From assembly GCA_022559985.1 (NCBI GenBank), contig JAFJTR010000019.1:62001-126000 (forward strand): a stretch of 64,000 bases of DNA, given 5' to 3'. The notes below the pieces were generated by a model. That model worked only from the letters and a program-made list of their open reading frames with translations, was not told the DNA's origin and searched no databases. Shown here one piece after another: positions 45,118 to 57,300 of the stretch; position 1 is the first letter of the stretch; each line of letters opens with the position of its first letter. The DNA comes from Parastagonospora avenae f. sp. tritici 18332-5. Taxonomy: Eukaryota > Ascomycota > Dothideomycetes > Pleosporales > Phaeosphaeriaceae. Made by a program: the position numbers and the translations under genes.

Positions 45118-47805
45118 ATGCAACATATTCAGGGACAAGAAGAGACGCAGTATGCCGATGGGCATGGCGAATATACAAGCTTCTACGGCGGCCCGTCCTA
45201 CAACTACCTGACGCCGGCGAAAATGGCCACCGAGACGATACAGGAGCTGTCAGCGTCTCTGCTTACTGACATGGACCTCGATAGGCAACCCAGATCCTCG
45301 AGCCTTCAGCATACTATCTCGTACAAGTTGGCTGCAAATCACCTCACATGCAGAGTGGAAGCAGAAGGCCTTCAAATTGCGAATCAGCAATCCAATCACA
45401 CTCCTCCCGTGACACATCGCGCCATGAGACCAGGGTATTCAACAAAAGAAGCAGAGAGCCCCGAGCTTTCTCATCCACCTCCGTTTTCAGGCCACCGTAT
45501 TCTCCATTCCGCAGAAAACATCATGCATTCGCGGTATCGACATGCTCATGTGGGCTACGAAACACCATCCGCAGTACCGGCACCACTCAATTTCAGACAG
45601 AGGAAACATGTAGCAGATAGATACGTTCTTGAATTCCCTCAGCCTCCTACGTCGCCCACGTCTCCGACGTCTCAACACCATCTGCATCCCGCATTTCGAA
45701 CATCAGGGACACAGCATGTGTCGTCGTCGTCACCGCAGCCGTTGAGATTTCAGCGGTCGAATACAATGCCACCAAGTCCCCCGCAGTCAATGGGAGCAAG
45801 AACTGAAGATGATGCTCTGCGCGATCAGATGCAGTACCTCAATATGGGCAATCCGTCGCAGATCCTGGGCGGGACCACCTCTTCAACATCAAGACATCCA
45901 CCCACTACCCTTGGACGCATCAACACCATGAGCAGTAGAAATAGTGCGCGATCCTCATCAACGCCGGGTAGTCCCTTTGAGCTGCGCCGCAGAATATCCG
46001 TGGCGTATGCGGACTCTTCAATATCGGGTGTTCTCGAACAAAACCATGTGGAAATGAGTCCTGCTGAAGCACACGCCGAAGTGCTGCGGCGTCTTGAAAA
46101 GGCAGAAGAATCATCTAATCGTACATCTGGAGGTCCGGTGAAGAAAGGCTTCTCGTTGAGACGATCGAATACCACGAAGCCTGCTAGCAATCCTTCGCAC
46201 TCGCAAGAAGCCCTCACGGCCGTACTGGAGGATGCCGCGGAAGAGGGAAATATGGACATGGTCGAAGCTGTCATCGACCTCGGTGCGGATCCGGTGTATC
46301 GCTCAACAGGAAAGATGAAAAAGGTGAAGCACGAAGCATTGGCAAAAGCGACCGCTGGCGGACATGCCTGGGTCGTGGACTATTTGCTCTCGAAAGGAGC
46401 GACATATGGTGAAGCACAGAAAAAGAGTCCATACACGCCAATCGATCGGGCCTTGCTCAATGCCGCATACAAAGGCCACGCTGAACTAGTCAGCGTTCTC
46501 ATTGTTGTTTATGGCGCTAACCCGATGATCGAGCAATGGCCGAGGGAAATGGACGACGCACAGCAGTATTGGAACGAGAAGCATTTGAGACTTGCCAAGA
46601 CGAGTGTGATGGACGGCATATCCCATTGGAAGAATGAAGATCAAGGATTGAGCGTGCTGAGGGTAATCATGCAGAGTTTCAAGTTTGATCCGACCATGCC
46701 AGTGTCAGGCATATTCGATAACAAGAGTGAGCTTCAGAGTGCCGAATTCGCGCACCGACCATGGCAGACAACGTATGAGTATTCGGCACTGGCATGCTTT
46801 GTGCGAGCTGGCTGGGCAGATGCTGTCGAAGCTCTGCTGAGCATGAACAGTTCACCTCCAGATTACGAGAAGGAAGACGAGGTTCTGCAATATCAAGATC
46901 GCATGACACGATACATCTCACCCGTCAACGCACTCACGAAAGACACCTGGGAGCAGCGACCAGAAGACGCGCTCCGCATACTCCGCCTCCTCATCGACAA
47001 AGGCTTCAACGTCAGTCTCGCCCAACACACCGCCAACGATCTCGGCAAACGCACACCCCTCGCCCGCGCCCTCGTAGCAAATGCATCCCAAGCCGTCGAC
47101 CTCATCGCCCAATCCCGCCCCGAACTCGTCAAAGAAGTAATATCCTTCCGCCGCAACAAGAAAGAGACAAAAGCCCAACCCCTTGCTGCCGCCATCGCTC
47201 TTGAGAAACTTGAAACCGCTCGTGTCCTCCTGCGCGCTGGCGCACACCCGCGAGATCCTGCCTTCGACATGAATGCACTGCAATTCGCGGCGCATCAGGG
47301 CGGCGAGACAGGAACCGCTATGCTTGCGGAAATGCTGCCCCTTGCGCCTGAACTCACATACGCCGCACTCAACACTGCCATAAGTCGAATAAACAAAGAC
47401 TGCGTGCGCGTCTTGCTCGATTACATCTCGGCAGCTGCATCACGCAACGAGGTCGCCGCCCTTCCCGCTATTTGGGACATGTTACTCCCGCTGCCCGAAG
47501 ATGCCGAAACGCAAACCAACTACCTCGACATCATCGACATGGTGTATGCATGGGATGCGGGATTCGCGTTACCCCGGCCCCAACTTCCTGCTATTCTGGC
47601 GGCGATTAGACGGGATAACTACGTGGGTATGGAGAGTTTGTTGCAATTGGGTGTTGTGGATGGGAAGAGTCTGGTATTGAATTGCAAGGCGCAGCCCGCG
47701 GGCGAGCAGGGGATGTGGACGGTGTTGGAGTGTGCAGAGGGCACGAGGAGGAGTGCGGAGTGGTTGGGATTGTTGAGGGGGTGGGGGGCGCCGCTTTATA
47801 CATGA
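45118..47805 (+). CDS. Ankyrin-repeat protein with disordered N-terminus
   Basis: One exon of 895 residues from the ATG at 45118; an earlier in-frame TTG is not a likely start. Residues 1-350 are low complexity (Ser, Pro, His, Gln; SPTSPTSP-type runs), with motifs such as RRSNTTK that suit phosphorylation or binding. Ankyrin-type repeats begin at about 363 (ALTAVLEDAAEEGNMDMVEAV, LAKATAGGHAWVVDYLLSKGA, ALLNAAYKGHAELVSVLIVV). Further degenerate repeats fill about 550-890 (ARVLLRAGAHP, ALQFAAHQGGETGTAMLAEM). It has no transmembrane or enzymatic motif. It is probably a cytosolic scaffold; the family is common in filamentous fungi and not characterised. Confidence 0.85.
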   Translation: MQHIQGQEETQYADGHGEYTSFYGGPSYNYLTPAKMATETIQELSASLLTDMDLDRQPRSSSLQHTISYKLAANHLTCRVEAEGLQIANQQSNHTPPVTHRAMRPGYSTKEAESPELSHPPPFSGHRILHSAENIMHSRYRHAHVGYETPSAVPAPLNFRQRKHVADRYVLEFPQPPTSPTSPTSQHHLHPAFRTSGTQHVSSSSPQPLRFQRSNTMPPSPPQSMGARTEDDALRDQMQYLNMGNPSQILGGTTSSTSRHPPTTLGRINTMSSRNSARSSSTPGSPFELRRRISVAYADSSISGVLEQNHVEMSPAEAHAEVLRRLEKAEESSNRTSGGPVKKGFSLRRSNTTKPASNPSHSQEALTAVLEDAAEEGNMDMVEAVIDLGADPVYRSTGKMKKVKHEALAKATAGGHAWVVDYLLSKGATYGEAQKKSPYTPIDRALLNAAYKGHAELVSVLIVVYGANPMIEQWPREMDDAQQYWNEKHLRLAKTSVMDGISHWKNEDQGLSVLRVIMQSFKFDPTMPVSGIFDNKSELQSAEFAHRPWQTTYEYSALACFVRAGWADAVEALLSMNSSPPDYEKEDEVLQYQDRMTRYISPVNALTKDTWEQRPEDALRILRLLIDKGFNVSLAQHTANDLGKRTPLARALVANASQAVDLIAQSRPELVKEVISFRRNKKETKAQPLAAAIALEKLETARVLLRAGAHPRDPAFDMNALQFAAHQGGETGTAMLAEMLPLAPELTYAALNTAISRINKDCVRVLLDYISAAASRNEVAALPAIWDMLLPLPEDAETQTNYLDIIDMVYAWDAGFALPRPQLPAILAAIRRDNYVGMESLLQLGVVDGKSLVLNCKAQPAGEQGMWTVLECAEGTRRSAEWLGLLRGWGAPLYT

Positions 47806-47952
47806 TTTCGAGAGATCGATGAATTGGGGGTTTGGATAAGATTTGCATTAGGGCGGTGTTTGGTTCACTTCTTGTTCTTTTCATTTTGCTTCACTCATAG
47901 ATCCGATGATACCTCACCAACGATGCCCTTTGCTCTTCACACCTACACCCCT

Positions 47953-48447
47953 TTAAAACTTCCTCATAGCATCATTCACTAGATCAGCGCCAAACGTCGC
48001 CCCGGCCCCCATAACCGCCGCGTTCCCAAACTTATGCGCTAACTTACTCGCCCATTCGTGATGCTGCCATACACATCCATCATCAGCAATATCCCTCAAA
48101 CCCTTCCCTGGATAGCTAAGGAAAGCAACGAACCTTAGGATGTCCCGGATGCGCCGGATTTCCCGGATCCTGCGCCTGCTGCGCGACCAACGCAGGATTA
48201 AACTGATTTCCGCCAGATACGTATTTGGCGTCCATGTAGCCGGATGGTTGGCCGTTTTGCTGCACACCTCATCAATAAATCTCACCTCGCCTACATTTGT
48301 GAATCACAGTTGGAGGGAGAGACCTACCGGGAGCTGGGCTTGGATTGATTGGTACTGCGGCGGGAGGAGGATGCCGGATGAGGCGAGGAAGTCTAGCTCC
48401 GTGCGGATGGTGGAGAGCGAGCGGGTTATTTGGGCTGGGTCGGACAT
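47953..48447 (-). CDS. Short Lsb1/Pin3-like protein lacking the SH3 domain
   Basis: Three exons (48447-48328, 48259-48134, 48063-47953; introns 68 and 70 nt) join to 118 residues. The N-terminus (ITRSLSTIRTELDFLASSGI, then LPPQYQSIQAQLP) matches the start of Lsb1/Pin3-type proteins, which bind the actin nucleation factor Las17. The C-terminus (SKLAHKFGNAAVMGAGATFG, ADLVN) matches the Gly-rich end of the fungal homologues. The SH3 domain expected between them is replaced by a short Gln/Pro/Gly linker. The second donor is GTTCGT, slightly unusual. A truncated paralogue of an actin-patch adaptor is my best reading. The start and end motifs are seen directly; the relationship is inferred. Confidence 0.7.
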
Positions 48448-51400
48448 GATGGCGGTGGGAGGTGGGATTAGAGTAACGGTGGTGCCAAGGGCTTGGATTC
48501 CGGGCAGTGTAGATGAGGTATAAGTGTAGGATGTATGTAGTGGGGAGGTTGGGAGAGGTCGACGGGATGACGTCAACGTTCCCGTGTGGTTCCTATGTTC
48601 CTATCCCTCTGCCGTCATTCTTCCGATCTTTACTGCAGAGCATATCTGATTACATCTATCTTTGAGCTAATTTACAAATAGGTAGCAAAATCAATTGTAT
48701 AGCTAGGAGTGTCGTGGTCACTGTCGAAAGGCACGCGTGCCGCATAAGTAAGGAGCGTTTCGTTATTCCGATGTAATTGAACGACTTGTTTAGGGACAAG
48801 GCCAATTGCTCATGGCTGTGCACGGTTTCAAATAAGTACCAAATTGGCGTGAGGTGCATGTAGCATCTGTAGAGTGACATGGCACTCGCTGGCCTTCCCA
48901 GCTCAGCACTAGGTTTCGCAAAGACGACCTCGGGATGCAAGGATCTCATGTTTCGCATGTGGACATGCCGTGACTATTGACGTAAGTGAGACGGCACAGT
49001 ATATATGGTCGCATACTTGCTGTCTTGCTATATCGCATGAGTTCATACACTAACGGGTTTCGGCCTAGCGTCCTTAGAAAGTGGGGTGAAGGCAGGTGCG
49101 CTAAAACGGTTTCACCAATCGCGACCGCAACTGTATCTAGACCTCACAACTGGCCGCTGAGCAAAAGATTCCACGATGCAGACTTCTGCTGGCGGCAAAG
49201 ACATCCTCAGTTGTGAAAAGGCGATAATTTCAAGTCTGCTCGAGTTCGATTTTCAGACACGACCTTCGGAGCCGGACTGTCAATCCTAAACAGGAATTGC
49301 ACGGAACGGCTAGACTGTCATTGCTGTTATACTTTGCTTACCCAAAAAGCGGAAACTCTGATCCCTGGAGTACGTCAGACGTCAAGAAGAGCAGACTTGC
49401 AAAGATTCTACTCGACGAAAAAATAACTGAATTAGCTTAACGAGTAAGAAAGATTTGCCTTAAGGGAAAACGACTACCACTCCTCGACTCGTGATAAAAG
49501 AAGAAACAGAAGGTAATCGTGTTACCACACGGTGTCAGCCACACCTTCCCGTCTTCCGGCCAAACCTAACGAGCGTTGGCATGGTCAACATGTAGCGTTG
49601 TGAAGAGCAGGTCATAGCTCGATTGTGAGCAGCATGCGAAGATACCTAGGCCGCTCACGCGCGCTAGTAGCGGATGAACGCGTGAGAATGTATCGTTGCG
49701 AGTGCTTTTGGATTGACATCAAGACCTCGAATGCACTTCCGAAACATCAGCAGGCGTCGATTAGCCCAAGAGCCACTCAAGCGCTTGCTGGGGGCCATCA
49801 CCCAGGACGAGCGCCTTCTAGGCGGTACGACACGAATCATCCTTTCTAAGTAAACTATCTCAGGTCTTTCAGGTCTGGACCTACCTGTACATATCGTTGA
49901 GCACACCGCGAAAAGCGCGATGATGTCGAAAACCGAATTAGAAGAGTTTGACGATTGGATATTATTGTTGCCTATCAATTGCTTCAGGCACGGCCCCTTG
50001 CTCAAGGAAATGCAGGGAACAGGCGAAGGATCATCGCTTAGAGGATCCGACCGATGCATAAAATCCCAGCCGAAGCGGCTCAGCCTCCGTTTCGCGAAGT
50101 GAAGTTGAACAGAGCTGTAGGTGGTGTCTCGGGAGGATTGGTATTGCAACCATCTCGGGTGCAAAGCAGACACCGAACGACCCAGCACCTTGCGCTATGT
50201 TTGCGCTTCAAAACAGATGAAGGATGATTCAGTACACTGTGCACAATTAATGCAGTTGTCCAGACTGTTGAGGTAATCGTGGTCATTCGTACCGGGATTG
50301 ACGCCACATGACACGCAGGGGCCTATATGGGGTTTGTCAACGGCCATCGCGAGCGTCCGCGCAACCGAAGCGGCCCATAGCTACCGGTGAGGAAAGATTG
50401 GACTAGCTTCACGAAGGACGACTTCGAAAGTGTGCAGTCGCTTCAAGAGCCGGGTCTCCGCCTACCAATAATTGGCCGGACAGTGCCCCTGACACCAGTG
50501 TATACCATGGGGAATGCGAGAGCGGGATCGACGCAAAGTCGGTGCAATTCAGAAGTGGTTGGGATGACAGGACTATTATCGCGCATTGACAAGCATCCGC
50601 CGCGTTTCGAATGTGCGGGTTACAGGCGAATGGTTGGGACGACCCATCTTGGATACCAAATGCTCCCTGTGTTCTATCTCCTTGGATGAGTCCCCACGAA
50701 GGATCCTGTCTCGCTGTGTATTGGACCTTATGGTAGGCTGGAGATCGTTCCGACCACATAGTTGGTACAGCAGTGTAGTCATGGGAACAGAAAAGACCAT
50801 CCAAACAAATAGCCGTTTGCACCAGGTGATTAGGTACAACTCTCCCAGGTAAGTTGCGCGCACATGGGCTACTTCGCCTTGCCAAAGTACGCCATGGCCT
50901 CCTTATCGAGGGGCCAATTTGGGGCCAAACAGGAGGCTGTCTCGTTATCGCCTTGCTTACTCCTGACCTCACCTCTTGTCTTCTTTGTATGAATCTAGCG
51001 CCTTGATCGTTACCATCTCTTCCTCGTCACTCGAAACTTAATATCCATTGCTGCCCCCGTACGATGCAGGGCAGCACAATTAGCCATCGATATCTCTTGA
51101 AGGCATAGCGTGTAAGTACAGCCTTTACGCGTCGTAACGGAATGTCCATCGACCGTGCTACCAATTTCAAGAAGGACAATGCTAATACATATCCCCCAAG
51201 ACCATAGCTACCTTCCTCGGTTGACTACCCCCATCGGACCTACTACGCCGAGCTGGCCGCATTGTCGCCCAAGGTAAAACCCTACCTCCCGTAGCGAACT
51301 ACCGAGACAACTACCGACCGAGGAATCGCTTCAATGCCCGCCGCTTCCCAGGTCTCATGCGCGCGTGACGACCCGTAATGTCGGCCTGCAGAGCTGCAAC

Positions 51401-52804
51401 GACCAGCACGGTAGGGGCCTGTCACTGCGCATCAATAGATGCCCCCTTTCGGACCAGGAATCCAGGACGTCACCAAATACGATCATCATGCGCTTCGGCG
51501 GAGGTATGGAGCATCACACATCAACTCGGTCTATGGCTCTTTGCTTGAGGTTACGACGCAATGTTCTCGGCCATACCAACGAGAAGAGGCAGTCATTCGA
51601 ATCGGGAATTAGAAGCAGGAATTCGAAACAGCTTCTAGTCTTACAGGAGTATTGACTACAGATCGGTATCCCACTTCCTCGGATATCTGCGGCGTACGCC
51701 ATGCGTTCCGATCATACTTCGGTTCTGAGCTGAATGTTTGTATAGGCAAGATACCTGGATGCGACCACCGATCTCCCTCTAGAGCGTAGGACTCACTAGT
51801 GAAGATGGCAGTGTGGCAATTGGAAGTCGAGGGTTCCGGAGCTGATCATGAGAATACAACATGTTGATGCTGTCCTTTGTCGTCGACAAGCATTGGAAGG
51901 ACCGGCTCGAAACATTGGTGACCAGACGGTTGCGTGCCTGATGGATTGCTAGCTGGAAATGATTTTCATCCATATGAAGTACGATTTATGCTAGTTGCGC
52001 ACGCTCAATATCATTGCTTTGTGTTATGGTCTGACTACATCTTGCCATTCGCCCTACGACAACCGCGATTTTGCCGTACAGACCAACTGCACCTGATATT
52101 GTCCCATCATGCTTATATATCTACCCAGCAGGATGTGCGTACCACGCAAGTACTATCCATATACATCCAAGCTCCAGCTTGAACACCGCCGATTGTCTAT
52201 GCGTGAGCCTAGACTACTTCAGTAAAAGCGATGAGCCGCAGCGCTGCTGAGCGTGCCGTACTATGCTGTAGCCATGGGTACAGGTTTGTTGGGTGCTTGA
52301 GGCGTAGTAGTGGATGGGGTTTTGGCTATTGGCTTCTCGGGTACTGGAAGACATTCGTCTTCAAATGGCGCTGTCACACATCAGTACGCGCCGATCTCGT
52401 CAGGCCAGAAGGGCATGTTACGTATGACACCGGGACGGATAAGGAAGTTTGTAGAAAAGCTCGGCATGGTATATGGGGGGTAGTGGTAGGTTTATTTGCG
52501 AAGATGGATCCTGTGAAGAACAATGGAGAAATTCGCTTTCGGGGTGGGTGCTCCGGCCAAAATATAGTCAAAAATATAGCCCTGCTCGTTGTGGGAGGCA
52601 GTATTCGAGGTTCGCTGTCTAAACCCAATCTGGTTGGCTGCGACTGGTCGCGGCCACGGGGAAGTCAATACGCATCCCCCGATGCAAACGAACGTGGTGC
52701 TATACCGCAACTTGAAACCAGACATTCTGCAAGGGCGATGTCTCCCCAAAGGCACCGGACATCGTCAGTACTTAAGCTTGTTATCTGACCCATAATATGA
52801 GCAT
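48448..52804. other. Large gene-poor region
   Basis: More than 4 kb with no gene I can support. Frames of up to 187 codons exist on both strands but overlap each other, mostly lack ATG starts and show no domain. Around 51060-51370 there are coding-like bits on the plus strand behind a leader-like CT-rich stretch, which might be exons of an unresolved gene or a relic. Confidence 0.4.
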
Positions 52805-53149
52805 CTAGCGTCTAGGTGCGATGTACTGGTAGACGTGTAGTATTGTGAAGTATCGGTCCACGAACACCAGCATCAGAGGCATGTACAAGTAGAGTGGGCG
52901 ATTTTTCAGCACCAAGTATGCGTGACGCTGCTTACGTGCTGAACCAAGGTGCAGGTAGCGGTCGGAGCGGTGAGTAGTTCCGGCGACGCAGAAGTACCTC
53001 TTTGTGGTATCGCTGCATATGACTTGCATAAATATTATGAGCAAAGGTGAGACTTTTTCAATGAGAAAATAGAGTGGAGGTCGAGGCAACGTGCGAAGTG
53101 TGTCTTTGATGTATGCAACCAGCGCAGAAAAGAAAATGGCGTCGTACAG
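52805..53149 (-). CDS. Tentative exon of a membrane-like protein
   Basis: An open frame of 114 codons begins exactly after an AG at 53150 (CACATAG) and ends at a stop at 52805. It reads LYDAIFFSALVAYIKDTLR, then PPLYFLIEKVSPLLIIFMQV and later RPLYLYMPLMLVFVDRYFTI, that is, two or three hydrophobic helices with charged ends. A donor (GTATGT) about 70 bp upstream could link it to a preceding in-frame stretch (TQALISFSSLVTKSDDHS). No family is recognised and no start is certain. It could be a real last exon or a relic. It lies just downstream of a DUF6594 gene on the same strand. Confidence 0.25.
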   Translation of the reverse strand: MYDAIFFSALVAYIKDTLRTLPRPPLYFLIEKVSPLLIIFMQVICSDTTKRYFCVAGTTHRSDRYLHLGSARKQRHAYLVLKNRPLYLYMPLMLVFVDRYFTILHVYQYIAPRR

Positions 53150-53377
53150 CTATGTGCTGTCGGTCTGAAGAAAACATATACCGAAATGACTGCTGACCAA
53201 ACTGCGAAACATACGAAACATACGGAATGATCATCCGACTTTGTGACGAGGCTGGAGAAGGAGATCAGAGCCTGAGTTGCCACATGTGGTTAAGATCCAG
53301 GAAAGAGACTAGTGCGTGCGGCCAGGCAGGCAACCGCTAGCCACTCTCCATCCACGGCATCCCATTGGCATCGAGGC

Positions 53378-54349
53378 TCAATCACGCGAGTAGTCGCTGT
53401 TCGTACTTCCCACGAACACCACGGCGACCGCGTAGAAGGCGGCTGTTGCTCCAAAGATTTCCCCTCGTGCAGGACTACCAGCCATGAGCTTCAGAAGGAG
53501 AGCAAAAAGCGTGCCGAAAACGCAAACGAGTGCGATCCGGATCCGTAATGGACGTACAACCGCTAACACAGCCACAGTGACTGCTAGCAAGACCGAAGCG
53601 AACACACATGTCAAGGTATCCATGACCATCATGATCGTGTCGGAGTTGATGGTGGGCGCGATTGAAGGATGGCTGGGTTTCACGTTGTGAACGATCCAAC
53701 GCCATCGGACAACAACCCGTTCGTGGATCCAAGGGCAAGCCTTCTTGAAGAGCTTGGTCAAGTAGTCTCCGTGGGTAGGCGCTCGCCAGGCGCATACGTC
53801 GTTGTCAGCTGACCTACCTTGGTACTTCTCCGCACCCTCCCCGGTGGGTATGAACTCCTTCAGCCCAAAGATGGGTTTAAAGTTGGGTGCCTTCCACTGC
53901 ATCAACACCTTCGTTTCGAGATCATCCTGTGTAGGCATGTTCATAATGTGCTGACTCATACACAGCGTCTTTCCTAGAGCCGGGTTAGTGATCAAACGTT
54001 CTCACATATTCCAAACGAACATACCGTATCTCATCATGGCCCCGTCATATCTGTCCCAGGCTTTATAAAGGGCTTTGATTCCTTTTCGGGCATCAGGATC
54101 GGTCGACACGCATCTTTCCTTAATGAATCTCTTGGGACAATCCAGGACTGTCCTCGCTTCAAGTTCAGGCCATTTCTCGAGCTCCTTGTTTAGCAATGCA
54201 AGGCAAGCCAGCACTTCACTAGTGTCGTCGTGCACTTTTTTAGCCCAGAATGCTCCAAAACGTCGAAACAAGCCGACTTCTGGACAATAAGCCACGTGCT
54301 TGTAGAAGGAGCCGTAAGGTTGCGGTACTTGTACGACGGGTGATGACAT
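53378..54349 (-). CDS. DUF6594-type membrane protein
   Basis: Two exons (54349-54025, 53973-53378; 51-nt intron with CACTAACC branch site) give 306 residues. The soluble N-terminal part (YGSFYKHVAYCPEVGLFRRF, then VLACLALLNKELEKWPELEA) and the joint RYGKTL lead to a C-terminal run of three membrane helices. These are TCVFASVLLAVTVAVLAVV, IALVCVFGTLFALLLKLM and IFGATAAFYAVAVVFVG. This layout fits the DUF6594 family, which is expanded in Pezizomycotina, sometimes near heterokaryon-incompatibility genes; its function is unknown. An upstream in-frame ATG at 54415 is possible but adds a stretch unlike the family. Confidence 0.75.
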
Positions 54350-57300
54350 CTTGGAACGTCGTGTTCTCAGCTGCGCTAAATAAAAATGCCTAATCCGCTT
54401 CAGGCAAGCCTTCAAAGACGTCCAGTAGGAGCTCCGGCAGTGGATGCAACGTACGTACGAGCGTCCTGGGTATGATAAAGATATGTCGATGGAGGATAAA
54501 ATATCTCGTAGATGCTCGTGGCTGTAAGATCTGCTAGTCTGCCAGGGATTATATACCGCAACCTCGCTGCAGTCCGTTTTCGAAGCCCTCCTGGGTATAA
54601 TTTGGGTCCTCTAATCAGATGCATGGAACAACTCACCACCCACACCATGACCGGCGGAGTCTAAAATAAATATCCATTTTACTGGGCGTCAGGTCGCGAT
54701 ATTGGCAATCCGGGCGCTTGCCAAAGTAGGGCCGTCCGCACCAGATGTCAGAGCACATAGCCTTCGATCTTAGGCCTATCCTCAGGAAGGTGCAGCTGCT
54801 CTCTGCGTGAAGGACAGCATAAAGGCGTCGGAAACTCAATTTTGAGATCCTCCGTCTGCGCTTCGTACGACCCATAGCACGTCAAGAAACTGTGCATCTG
54901 GGTATGGCAGCTCTGGGCTTGACCATCCGGACACCAATGTGGAGACCGGGAAGACTCTTGGGAAGATTGCGGCGTGGTGGGATCGGTGAGCTGCTTGCGT
55001 GTCTTGCGTACATCGATGCACGTGGTGAACGTATTTGCGAAAATAAAGAGTGTGCGAAGGCCAATGGACACCCACCCTGGCCCCAAGTCACCCATCTCGG
55101 TCCGCCCCATCTGCCGTACGGCCCGAGAATGACTTTTAACGCATGTCAGATCTTGCTCCAGCCCTATCGCATGTCCTGCTGGCCCTGGTGGTGGTGTGGA
55201 GATTACCAGTCTGATTAGCTGCAAGTGCCGGTCAACCACGAACTCAATACCCGAAGCGGGGAGTTCCAAGCCTGCAAGCTTGCGAAGGAGAAGAAGCGCG
55301 CGTCTATACCCTCACACGCTCTTGCAACCATGGGCGGCGTGTGTAAGGTCTGGAGATGTATTTAGACATGTGGGGGCGGCAGCAAGGCAGTGAGGTGGTG
55401 TCGGGAGTGATGGAGCGATGTCAACGCGGCACACCTTCCACTGGGATAAGTTAAGCGATTCGCAGGGAAAGTGAGTCTTAGCAGCTCCAGAATATCACGC
55501 GCACATCCGTATTGCTAGTCTGGTATCGAGAAGTTCTACTTACAGCTATCTTGAGAAAAGTTACAAGACTTCCTAGAGTAAGTCGCAGCTCTATCTGAAG
55601 ATTTTGCTCTATGTTTTGGACCATTGTCGCAGCCTCGCTATGTCAATTATCTCTTGCATTTTCTGCCCCTTAAGAGCGGCGGTTGCACTTGGAGCGATAT
55701 TAATGAGTTCGCGCTAGATCGCTTACCTCCTTGAGTGATTCAGATAAGGCCTGTGGCTTCTGATGAAACGCAAGAAGCACGCGACATCACAAGAACTTCA
55801 ATAGATCTTTCGACTGGCTTTGAAGGTAGTTGCAGCGCCGCGGAGGCATGTATCCGGCGTTCCTCACTTGGAGCAGGACAGTATCGATATGGCATAAGCA
55901 CCGCCCCAAGACATCCACTGCCCTGTCAAACCCGAAGTTTGTTGACGACCATTAGCCCTCATCGGATGATCCTGGGCTCTCATGAGCTGATGTTGTGCAA
56001 CACTGTTATGTTGACCGGAAAGAATGGGGTGGCACCGTGGCCGCATGTCCCTTGACACCGCATCACTGTCTATCGTGTTAAGCGCCAGGAAAATACAGCG
56101 CCAGTTGTGGCCATGGCCAATGAGCGCCATATCGCCAACAATGAAGACTATTCCTGACTTCGTGTTGTCGATGGGTTGACGCGATTTTACACCAACATAC
56201 CAAACTCGAGAGCTTGGATTGGTACAATGGAACATAGGTCTTCAGAGCCAATACAATGCCACGCCAGCGTGATTCTCATACTAATCCGAGACGCATACAG
56301 TGGCTGATATGAGTTCAACTCCCAAACGGACCTCAATGCATGCTTTGATGCACAACGACGCTGAAGCGAAGGATTAACTTATCTGAACCTTTCGTAATGA
56401 GTGCAAGCAGTGCGCAAGGAATTGAGGATTGAACTGAGGTTGTATCGTGTGTAGCTACGAACGGTAGATATACAGGGGTGGCTGTAAAGAGCGCTAGTGC
56501 AGAATAGGGAGTCGCCTTTCACCAAAGGTGAGGCGCGGGTTACCTATGAGGCAAGAGACACTCAAACCGTGACAGAACCAAGTCTAGAATATATGGGACT
56601 CAGTATCATGCCCAGGTGACCAGCAATTGACTTTATATTCAGTGCTTGTATTTGTACGTAGAGTGTAATATAGTAGCTACGACCTCTTCAAAGAGATTTC
56701 CATCCATACGCTGTCCAAACATCACTCTTAAGGAGTGACTTCATCAAGGCTGCATGACTTCAAGCCACTTCCAGAACCTTATCACGCACCAACTAGCCAC
56801 TGGATGCACCCAGGCTGTAGGGTGTCATCAGAACAGCGCTCAAAATAGACGCAGCACCTAGTAAGCATGCTCGCGAAATAGTATCAACGATTCTCTACTG
56901 TATGCGTATACTTCGCCTCTCACTACAATCCGCTCGCCAATATACACAGCGCCACCCCGGACCAGCCGCGCCGCCATCCTCAGCGCCAACGAGACCTCGT
57001 ATCCATCTCTAGCACAAACAGCAAACAAGGCGATCGACACTGCAATCTACACTGCAATCTCTAGCTTCCCAGAACCCTACCTCGATCTCGCTATCAAGTA
57101 CAAGGAATGCAAATAAGGATGTGAAGGAGGCGGCTACCTTCATCAAGCTATGAACTGAGACGAGATGAGAGGATAGAAAGCATAGCACAGCCCGGTCTGA
57201 ATCCGCCGATCTATTCGAGCAGATTTCTTCGAGGACCAGGGATACCTACCATACTGTGAATGTGCCAATTAGAGTGAGGGCATTAATATAAACCAACACA

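Noticed and set aside
50409..50972. 187-codon minus-strand frame in the gene-poor region
   Set aside because: Several overlapping frames of similar length occur here on both strands and none has a motif. Probably chance.
52231..52788. 185-codon plus-strand frame
   Set aside because: Arg/Gly/Trp-rich mixture without domain, opposed by minus-strand frames of similar quality.
54748..55269. 173-codon minus-strand frame with an ATG
   Set aside because: No recognisable domain, irregular composition, and overlapping open frames on the other strand. Length alone is not enough.
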